Positions 1 through 6,306 of a stretch of 6,306 nt of DNA are shown here, piece after piece (positions within the stretch are counted from its first letter, which is position 1; every line of letters begins with the position of its first letter). The DNA comes from JBJSXF01 sp046086225 (GTDB lineage Bacteria; Actinomycetota; Acidimicrobiia; IMCC26256; PALSA-610), in assembly GCA_046086225.1 (NCBI GenBank), contig JBJSXF010000121.1:1-6306 (forward strand). The letters are read 5' to 3'. The notes below the pieces were generated by a model, which saw only the letters and a program-made list of their open reading frames with translations, had not been told where the DNA came from and made no database searches. Made by a program: the position numbers and the translations under genes.

Positions 1-412
1 CGTCGGGGCCGACGATCCGATCGACGAGCTCCTCGCCGAGGCGTTGGTCCGCACCCGGCGCGCGGAGATCGATCGGGGGCTCACGCTCGTGGGTCCGCAT
101 CGCGACGAATGGCGACTGGTCATCGGTGGGCTCGACTCCCGGTACCAGGCGTCGCAGGGCGAGCAGCGGACCTTGGCGCTGGCTCTCCGGTTGGCCGGTC
201 ATCGGGTGGTCGCCGAGGTGACAGGCGCCGCGCCCGTGCTCCTCCTCGACGACGTCTTCAGTGAACTCGATCCCCTGCGCTCAGCCGCGCTCGTGCGCGA
301 GTTGCCGACCGGGCAGACCTTGCTCACCACCGCCGGGGCAGTGCCCGATGCCGTTGTGCCCGAGCGCCGGCTGCGGGTCAGTGCCGGTTGCGTGGAGGTG
401 CTGGCCGGATGA
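1..412 (+). CDS. recF: RecF, C-terminal part (5' end outside window)
   Basis: This is the last 136 codons of RecF, the SMC/ABC-type ATPase that with RecO and RecR helps load RecA at gapped DNA and restart stalled forks. The reading frame begins at base 2 and is open to the window edge, so the N-terminal Walker A part lies upstream. Counting from the first full codon, I see the RecF motif GPHRDEW near residue 34, the ABC signature SQGEQRTLALALR near residue 52, and a Walker B plus D-loop block LLLDDVFSELD near residue 80. A TT pair (LLTTAG) then follows where RecF proteins have theirs. This order and spacing is specific for RecF rather than generic SMC proteins. The TGA overlaps the next start (ATGA), so the two genes are probably translationally coupled. 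dnaA and dnaN would be expected upstream but are not visible here. Confidence 0.96.
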   Translation, partial: VGADDPIDELLAEALVRTRRAEIDRGLTLVGPHRDEWRLVIGGLDSRYQASQGEQRTLALALRLAGHRVVAEVTGAAPVLLLDDVFSELDPLRSAALVRELPTGQTLLTTAGAVPDAVVPERRLRVSAGCVEVLAG

Positions 413-747
413 CCCGCGCCGGGGGCGACCCTCGCCCGCTCCGGGAGGCCCTCGATGCGCTCGTGCGGCGGTTCCGGATCGTGCCGCCCGAGGTGCTCGA
501 CACGGCCGCGGCTGCGTGGCTCGAGGTAGCCGGTGACGAGCTCGCGGCCCATTCGCGCGTGCGGTCGGTGCGCGACGGCGAGTGTGTCGTCGAAGCCGAC
601 GGTCCGGCCTGGGCCACCCGGGCCCGGTACCTCGGTGGGGTGCTCCGCGACCTGCTCGACGACCGTCTCGGTGCGGGCTCGGTCGGCGTCGTGAAAGTGG
701 TCGTGAGACCGCCGGAAGGGACCTTCCGCGACCCTCCCGTCCGGTAG
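409..747 (+). CDS. dciA: DUF721/DciA-family protein, probable replicative helicase loader
   Basis: A 112-residue protein of the DUF721 (DciA) family. The family is known to interact with the replicative helicase DnaB and to take part in its loading in bacteria that lack DnaC/DnaI; the mycobacterial homologue sits at the same place between recF and gyrB. The domain pattern is visible: an N-terminal helix (residues 10-23), then W37 in AAAWLEVAGDELAAHS, the strand/turn VRDGECVVEADGPAWA with its conserved Trp at 68, a helix (YLGGVLRDLLDDRLG, 74-88) and the final strand VGVVKVVVRPP. It is compact, lacking the longer N-terminal extension I recall from mycobacterial versions. The ATG at 409 is chosen because it forms the 4-nt ATGA overlap with the recF stop and has a GGAGG at 394-398 with a 10-nt spacer, inside recF. 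An upstream in-frame start at 388 is less plausible. The helicase-loading role is inferred from family and position. Confidence 0.88.
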   Translation: MTRAGGDPRPLREALDALVRRFRIVPPEVLDTAAAAWLEVAGDELAAHSRVRSVRDGECVVEADGPAWATRARYLGGVLRDLLDDRLGAGSVGVVKVVVRPPEGTFRDPPVR

Positions 748-750
748 AAT
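745..750 (+). promoter_or_regulatory. Candidate -10 hexamer for the gyrB-gyrA operon
   Basis: TAGAAT matches the sigma-70-type TATAAT at 5 of 6 positions and stands out in an otherwise GC-rich region. It overlaps the dciA stop codon and would start transcription near 757, giving a leader of about 88 nt before the gyrB GTG. I see no convincing TTGACA-like -35 at 16-19 nt upstream (the area reads CCTTCC), which is common in actinobacterial promoters and also weakens the call. A supercoiling-sensitive gyrB promoter would be expected in this gap, but the sequence does not prove it. Confidence 0.38.
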
Positions 751-831
751 CCCGGGGTCTCCGAGAGGGTTGCTGACGAGGGATTTCGCGTCCCGCGGCG
801 GGTGCGGAGCCCGTTCGCCGGGAGCGTCGGG

Positions 832-836
832 AAGGA
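832..836 (+). promoter_or_regulatory. Ribosome binding site that fixes the gyrB start
   Basis: AAGGA lies 8 nt before the GTG at 845, a near-ideal Shine-Dalgarno spacing. The gyrB frame stays open upstream to a TTG at 770, but the 25 extra residues would be a Gly/Arg/Ser-rich stretch unlike any GyrB N-terminus, and that start has no comparable site. The site therefore decides for 845. Confidence 0.8.
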
Positions 837-844
837 ACCGCGGC

Positions 845-2761
845 GTGGCCTACGGCGCCCAGGAAATCCAGGTCCTCACCGGTCTCCAACCGGTGCGCGA
901 GCGGCCGGGCATGTACATCGGCTCGACCGGCAGCACCGGCCTGCACCACCTCGTCTACGAGGTCGTCGACAACTCGGTCGACGAGGCCCTGGCGGGCTAC
1001 GCCACCCGGATCGAGGTCACGCTGCTGCCCGACGGCGGCTGCCGGGTCATCGACGACGGGCGGGGCATTCCGGTCGATCCCCACCCCGAGTACCCCGAGA
1101 AGTCGGCCGCCGAGGTCGTGCTCACGGTGCTGCACGCGGGCGGCAAGTTCGGGGGCGGCGGATACAAGATCTCGGGCGGTCTCCACGGCGTCGGGGTTTC
1201 GGTCGTGAACGCCCTCTCCCGTCGGCTCGAGCTCGAGGTCCAACGCGACGGCGGGCGCTTCGTCCAGTTGTTCGGCGACGGCGGCGAGCCCCGGGGTCCG
1301 CTCGAGCGGGTGGGTGACTCCGACGGCCGGGGCACGATGGTCACGTTCTGGCCCGACGGCACGATCATGGAGGAGCTCGAGTTCCGGGCCCAGACCCTGA
1401 TCGACCGCCTCCGGGAGATGGCGTTCCTCAACCGGGGCCTCGAGATCGTGTTCCGCGACGAGCGAGCCCCCGAACCGGTCGAGCACACGTTCCGCTACGA
1501 GGGCGGCATCGTGGACTTCGTACGGCACCTCAACGCGTCGAAGGACCCGCTCTTCTCCGCGGTGATCGATCTCTCCGAGCCGGCCCGCGATGGTGCGCCG
1601 GGCGAGGTGGAGATCGCGCTGCAGTGGAACAACACGTGGAACGAGGGGCTCCACTCCTTCGCCAACAACATCGCGACCACCGAGGGCGGCATGCACGAGG
1701 AGGGCTTCAAGAAGGCCCTCACGAACGTGGTCAACCGCTACGCCCGGGCGAAAGGGCACCTGAAGGAGAAGGACGAGAACGTCCTCGGCGACGACATCCG
1801 CGAGGGCCTCACCGCCATCGTGTCGGTGAAGCTGCACAACCCGCAGTTCGAGGGCCAGACGAAGACGAAGCTCGGCAACACCGAGATCCGTTCCTTCGTG
1901 GAGAAGGTCACCAACGAGAAGCTCGCCGAATGGCTCGAGGAGCATCCCACCGAGGGCCGGCTCATCGCGGTCAAGGCCATAGACGCGGCCCGGGCCCGGG
2001 TCGCGGCCCGAACGGCCCGTGATCTCACCCGCCGCAAGAGCCCGCGCGAGTCGGCATCGATGCCGGGCAAGCTCGCCGACTGCTCCACCCGCAACGCCGA
2101 GGAGGCCGAACTCTTCATCGTCGAGGGCGACAGCGCCGGCGGCAGCGCCAAGCGGGCTCGCAACCCCCAGTTCCAGGCGATCCTGCCGATCCGGGGGAAG
2201 ATCCTGAACGTCGAGCGGTCACGGCCCGAGCGGGCATTCCGCAACGAGGAGATCCAGGCCCTCATCTCGGCGGTGGGCACGGGGGTGGGAGCCGAGGAGT
2301 TCGACCTCGCCAAGCTCCGCTACCACAAGGTCATCATCATGACCGACGCCGATGTCGACGGCTCCCACATCCGCACGCTGTTGCTCACGTTCTTCTACCG
2401 AACCCTGCCCGAGATCGTGAAGGAGGGGCACGTCTACATCGCTCAGCCGCCGTTGTTCGCGGCGCGCATGGGCAAGGACGACCGCACCTACCTGAAGAAC
2501 GAGGAGTCGCTCGCCCGGTTCGAGGCCGAGCACGGTGGCCGCAAGATCGAGGTGAGCCGCTTCAAGGGCCTCGGCGAGATGGACTGGCAGGAGTTGGGCG
2601 ACACCACGATGAACCCGGCGACCCGCACCTTGCTCCGGGTCTCGGTCGAGGATGCCGCCATCGCCGACGCCGTCTTCTCGCAGCTGATGGGCGAAGACGT
2701 CGACGCCCGCAAGACCTTCATTCAGCAGAACGCCCGCGACGTCCGCTTCCTCGACATCTGA
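845..2761 (+). CDS. gyrB: DNA gyrase subunit B (ATPase subunit)
   Basis: GyrB, 638 residues from a GTG start: the ATP-hydrolysing subunit of DNA gyrase, which with GyrA forms the A2B2 enzyme introducing negative supercoils. The GHKL ATPase domain (about 1-215) shows PGMYIGST, the catalytic Glu39 and Mg-binding Asn43 in EVVDNSVDEALAG, Asp70/Arg73 in DDGRGIP, HAGGKF, and the lid GGLHGVGVSVVNALS. The transducer domain (about 216-390) carries QTKTKLGN with the ATP-contacting Lys340. The TOPRIM domain has Glu427 in VEGDSAGGSAK and the Asp501/Asp503 pair in TDADVDGSHIR. The C-terminal part has SRFKGLGEMD and ends in the usual FLDI. Length is typical for enzymes without the roughly 170-residue proteobacterial insertion. 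The novobiocin-contact Arg (E. coli R136) is kept as Arg134. At the quinolone-contact positions the E. coli Lys447 equivalent is Arg450, and Asn467 matches mycobacterial Asn499. The start is set by the AAGGA at 832. gyrA follows after 13 nt. Confidence 0.98.
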   Translation: MAYGAQEIQVLTGLQPVRERPGMYIGSTGSTGLHHLVYEVVDNSVDEALAGYATRIEVTLLPDGGCRVIDDGRGIPVDPHPEYPEKSAAEVVLTVLHAGGKFGGGGYKISGGLHGVGVSVVNALSRRLELEVQRDGGRFVQLFGDGGEPRGPLERVGDSDGRGTMVTFWPDGTIMEELEFRAQTLIDRLREMAFLNRGLEIVFRDERAPEPVEHTFRYEGGIVDFVRHLNASKDPLFSAVIDLSEPARDGAPGEVEIALQWNNTWNEGLHSFANNIATTEGGMHEEGFKKALTNVVNRYARAKGHLKEKDENVLGDDIREGLTAIVSVKLHNPQFEGQTKTKLGNTEIRSFVEKVTNEKLAEWLEEHPTEGRLIAVKAIDAARARVAARTARDLTRRKSPRESASMPGKLADCSTRNAEEAELFIVEGDSAGGSAKRARNPQFQAILPIRGKILNVERSRPERAFRNEEIQALISAVGTGVGAEEFDLAKLRYHKVIIMTDADVDGSHIRTLLLTFFYRTLPEIVKEGHVYIAQPPLFAARMGKDDRTYLKNEESLARFEAEHGGRKIEVSRFKGLGEMDWQELGDTTMNPATRTLLRVSVEDAAIADAVFSQLMGEDVDARKTFIQQNARDVRFLDI

Positions 2762-2774
2762 CCGGGACGACACC

Positions 2775-5293
<2,519 letters not shown>

Positions 5294-5297
<4 letters not shown>

Positions 5298-5782
5298 CCA
5301 CCACCGGCACCGAGCCGTCGCGTACGTCGGCGCCGGAGCCGAGGCGGTCGCGACCGGCGGCGTCGGGACCCCGACGGAAATCGAAGCGCGCGGCGAAGCC
5401 GACGCCGCCCCCCGAACGGTCCGAGCGGCGCTACGTCCAGACCGTCCGCTCGATCGACATCTGGTCGGTGTGCCGGATCAGCGTGGGTTTCTACCTGTGT
5501 CTCCTCATCGTGGCCTTGTGCGTCGGCGTGGTGCTCTGGTGGATCGCCATCGCGTTGGGCGCGGTCGGCAACGTCGAGCAGTTCGTCGGCGATCTCTTCA
5601 ACAACGACGATTTCCGGCTGCTCTCCTGGGCGGTGCTCCGTTCGGTGACGCTCATCGGTCTCGCTTGGGTGTGCGTGGCGACCGTCGTGACCGTGCTGTT
5701 CGCGGCGCTCTACAACCTCTTCGCCGAGGTCTTCGGCGGCATCGAGGTGACGATCGCCGAGCAGGAAGTCCCGACGCCGTAG
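5294..5782 (+). CDS. DUF3566-family two-helix membrane protein
   Basis: A 162-residue protein of the DUF3566 family, found directly after gyrA across Actinobacteria; its function is not established. Residues 1-47 are Pro/Arg/Lys/Ser-rich, probably disordered and cytoplasmic. The conserved domain starts at VRSIDIWSVCRIS (51-63), followed by a first membrane helix (about 64-89), a loop with NVEQFVGDLFNNDDF (93-107), and a second helix (about 116-139). It ends with the family hallmark YNLFAEVFGGIEVTI (140-154). Only a GTG start is available (there is no internal Met). It overlaps the gyrA TGA as GTGA, and the best Shine-Dalgarno is a GGGG at 5282-5285 inside gyrA, so translation is probably coupled to gyrA. 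The family assignment is firm. Any role, for instance linking gyrase or the origin region to the membrane, would be speculation from position. Confidence 0.93.
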
Positions 5783-5815
5783 GGGGCTATGATCGTCAAC
5801 CGGTTCGGGGGCTAT
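5782..5815 (+). repeat. 9-bp direct repeat GGGGGCTAT spanning the tRNA-Ile promoter and 5' end
   Basis: GGGGGCTAT occurs at 5782-5790 and again at 5807-5815, exactly 25 bp apart. The second copy contains the 5' acceptor strand of tRNA-Ile (GGGGCTA, 5808-5814). The first overlaps the DUF3566 stop and the first bases of the candidate -10 hexamer. It may be coincidence in G-rich DNA, or a remnant of a duplicated tRNA 5' end. Confidence 0.7.
5788..5793 (+). promoter_or_regulatory. Candidate -10 hexamer for tRNA-Ile
   Basis: TATGAT matches TATAAT at 5 of 6 positions and lies just after the DUF3566 stop codon. Transcription would start near 5799-5800, leaving an 8-9 nt leader before the tRNA. No good -35 is seen (GAAGTC at the 17-nt spacing). 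An 8-bp palindrome, AACCGGTT at 5798-5805, sits at the expected start point. The tRNA could also be made by read-through from the gyrase operon, as only 25 nt separate it from the DUF3566 gene. Confidence 0.45.
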
Positions 5816-5881
5816 AGCTCAGTCGGTTAGAGCGCATCCCTGATAAGGATGAGGTCGCTGGTTCGATTCCAGCTAGCCCCA
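5808..5881 (+). tRNA. tRNA-Ile (anticodon GAT)
   Basis: A complete 74-nt cloverleaf can be folded by hand. The acceptor GGGGCTA (5808-5814) pairs with TAGCCCC (5874-5880). The D stem is GCTC/GAGC (5817-5820 with 5830-5833), enclosing AGTCGGTTA. The anticodon stem is CATCC/GGATG (5835-5839 with 5847-5851), with loop CTGATAA and anticodon GAT at 5842-5844. The T stem is GCTGG/CCAGC (5857-5861 with 5869-5873), with loop TTCGATT. All stems are fully Watson-Crick. The discriminator is A5881; the following bases are CCC, so the 3' CCA is not encoded and must be added by tRNA nucleotidyltransferase. GAT anticodon tRNA reads ATC/ATT, and ATC is the dominant Ile codon here. tRNA-Ile after gyrA-DUF3566 is usual in Actinobacteria; a tRNA-Ala often follows but is absent here. 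Confidence 0.98.
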
Positions 5882-5890
5882 CCCTCCCGT

Positions 5891-5944
5891 CCGGCGGTGA
5901 TCCCGGATGACGGCATCCGCCGGCCCCGGTCTCCCCTTCGGGGG
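5891..5944 (+). terminator. Two small hairpins after tRNA-Ile, possible terminator or trailer structure
   Basis: A 6-bp hairpin CGGATG-ACGG-CATCCG occupies 5904-5919. A competing longer-range stem CCGGCGG (5891-5897) with CCGCCGG (5917-5923) would enclose part of it. A second hairpin, CCCC-TTCG-GGGG (5933-5944), has the very stable UUCG tetraloop. Neither is followed by a T-run, so this is not a canonical intrinsic terminator, although actinobacterial terminators often lack the T-run. These could end the tRNA transcript or mark its 3' processing region. The 82 nt between tRNA and the next gene contain nothing else recognisable apart from the TAGTGT box at 5952. Confidence 0.35.
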
Positions 5945-5951
5945 TCGTCGG

Positions 5952-5957
5952 TAGTGT
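5952..5957 (+). promoter_or_regulatory. Candidate -10 (TANNNT) for a leaderless transcript
   Basis: TAGTGT fits the actinobacterial TANNNT -10 pattern and ends 6 nt before the GTG at 5964, the position where transcription would begin. No Shine-Dalgarno of normal spacing precedes that GTG; only a weak GGTAG at 5950-5954 is present. Both points suggest transcription starting on the start codon itself. No -35 is recognisable. Confidence 0.4.
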
Positions 5958-5963
5958 GACGCG

Positions 5964-6101
5964 GTGCGGACCTTCCGGCGTCTCCTCCTCGTGGTCGGCA
6001 TCGCCGGTGCGGTCGGTTGGTACACCAAGCTCCGGGGCAAGGACGCCGTTCCGCCGACGAGCGGCGGATGGCGCGTGCTCGAGGGCCCCGAGTTCCGCTG
6101 A
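5964..6101 (+). CDS. 45-residue single-helix membrane microprotein, unknown function
   Basis: I do not recognise a family with certainty. The 45 residues start with a basic MRTFRR, continue with one hydrophobic helix (about residues 7-20, LLLVVGIAGAVGWY), then a basic TKLRGK and a polar tail with a Trp at 36 ending in EGPEFR. This predicts a membrane-anchored microprotein with an N-in/C-out or signal-anchor-like topology. About 89% of codons end in G or C, as expected for a real gene here. Its TGA overlaps the next ATG (TGATG), suggesting a two-gene unit. In many Actinobacteria a tiny membrane protein called DLW-39 is encoded just after the gyrA-DUF3566-tRNA block. Size, topology and place agree with that, but no DLW sequence is present, so this may be a divergent relative or an unrelated replacement. 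The start has little Shine-Dalgarno support and may be leaderless. Confidence 0.62.
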   Translation: MRTFRRLLLVVGIAGAVGWYTKLRGKDAVPPTSGGWRVLEGPEFR

Positions 6102-6306
6102 TGGCTCGCGCCCTGGTCGTCGGCACCGGTCAGGTCGGCACCCGCGTGGCTCGCCAGTTGGTGGACACGCCGGGGGTCGAGGAGGTGCTGCTCGCGGGTC
6201 GCGACCCGAAGGTCATCGAGCAACTCCTCACCGCATTCGGCGGACGCGCTCGTGCGGTGTCCTTCGCGCCGGGTGATCCGATTCCCGCCGATGCCGATGT
6301 GGTGGT
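6101..6306 (+). CDS. Rossmann-fold NAD(P)-binding protein, N-terminal part (cut by window end)
   Basis: Only the first 68 full codons are present. The N-terminus is a clear dinucleotide-binding unit: strand ARALVVG, glycine-rich turn GTGQVGTRVARQL (residues 8-20; pattern GxGxVG), helix, then second strand VEEVLLAGRD (26-35) with Gly33-Arg34 at its end. An Arg there, rather than Asp/Glu, hints at NADP preference. The next block, VSFAPGDPIPADADVVV, resembles the third strand region of saccharopine-dehydrogenase-like and related oxidoreductases, in which the protein tests whether neighbouring values are void. That subfamily is a best guess; a short-chain or Gfo/Idh-type enzyme, or a NAD-dependent epimerase, cannot be excluded without the rest. 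The ATG overlaps the preceding TGA, so it is probably translated by coupling with the 45-residue gene. Confidence 0.8.
   Translation, partial: MARALVVGTGQVGTRVARQLVDTPGVEEVLLAGRDPKVIEQLLTAFGGRARAVSFAPGDPIPADADVV

Noticed and set aside
770..844. A 25-codon N-terminal extension of GyrB from a TTG
   Set aside because: No comparable ribosome site at the TTG, a composition unlike GyrB, and an ideal AAGGA in front of the GTG at 845.
1241..1249. Possible loss of the novobiocin-binding Arg (E. coli R136) in GyrB
   Set aside because: Careful numbering puts E. coli R136 in the QREG motif, which is QRDG here with Arg134 kept.
281..1945. A 554-codon open frame on the minus strand opposite dciA and gyrB, and similar long antisense frames opposite gyrA (for example 3993-4937)
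   Set aside because: High-GC coding DNA produces long stop-free antisense frames by codon-position bias. The predicted proteins are Arg/Val/His/Gly-rich with no domain, while the plus strand is unambiguous gyrB and gyrA.
5857..5881. tRNA-Ile 3' end as an integration (att) site
   Set aside because: No second copy of the tRNA 3' end and no integrase or foreign-looking DNA is present in the window.
5956..6276. A 106-codon plus-strand frame across the microprotein and the last gene
   Set aside because: The translation is Ser/Arg/Gly-rich with no structure; the competing frames have a membrane helix and a clear Rossmann motif joined by a TGATG overlap.

Overview
This 6.3 kb, very GC-rich window looks like the replication-origin-proximal housekeeping block of an actinobacterial chromosome. 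In order, all on the + strand, it holds: the 3' end of recF, a DUF721/DciA-type gene, gyrB, gyrA, a DUF3566 membrane-protein gene, tRNA-Ile(GAT), a 45-codon membrane microprotein gene, and the start of a Rossmann-fold (NAD(P)-binding) gene cut by the window edge. The order recF-DUF721-gyrB-gyrA-DUF3566-tRNA-Ile is an actinobacterial signature. DUF3566 is essentially restricted to that phylum, and the 638-residue GyrB without the proteobacterial TOPRIM insertion fits. My guess within the phylum is a deep-branching lineage such as Acidimicrobiia. That rests on the unusual GyrA active-site region and is only an inference.

Layout: bases 1-747 are recF (partial) and dciA, overlapping by 4 nt (ATGA). 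A 97-nt gap follows, with a candidate -10 hexamer and a strong Shine-Dalgarno that fixes gyrB at the GTG at 845. gyrB (845-2761) and gyrA (2775-5297) are 13 nt apart and surely one operon. The gyrA stop overlaps the GTG start of the DUF3566 gene (GTGA). After 25 nt comes tRNA-Ile with its own -10-like hexamer, then 82 nt with two small hairpins. A TANNNT box placed as for a leaderless mRNA precedes the 45-codon gene, whose TGA overlaps the ATG of the last, truncated gene (TGATG). No stretch over 300 bases lacks a gene.

The genes work together in chromosome replication and topology: RecF in gap repair and fork restart, DciA in replicative-helicase loading, and GyrA2GyrB2 in ATP-driven negative supercoiling. 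The DUF3566 protein is a two-helix membrane protein of unknown role whose translation appears tied to gyrA.

I see no mobile element, CRISPR array, intein or clearly new multi-gene system. The points worth a second look are inside GyrA (Gln at the quinolone-contact serine position; Ala for Met and a one-residue deletion next to the catalytic Tyr; two GyrA-box-like loops) and in the tRNA-Ile to microprotein region (duplicated acceptor-strand sequence, missing tRNA-Ala, apparent leaderless start).
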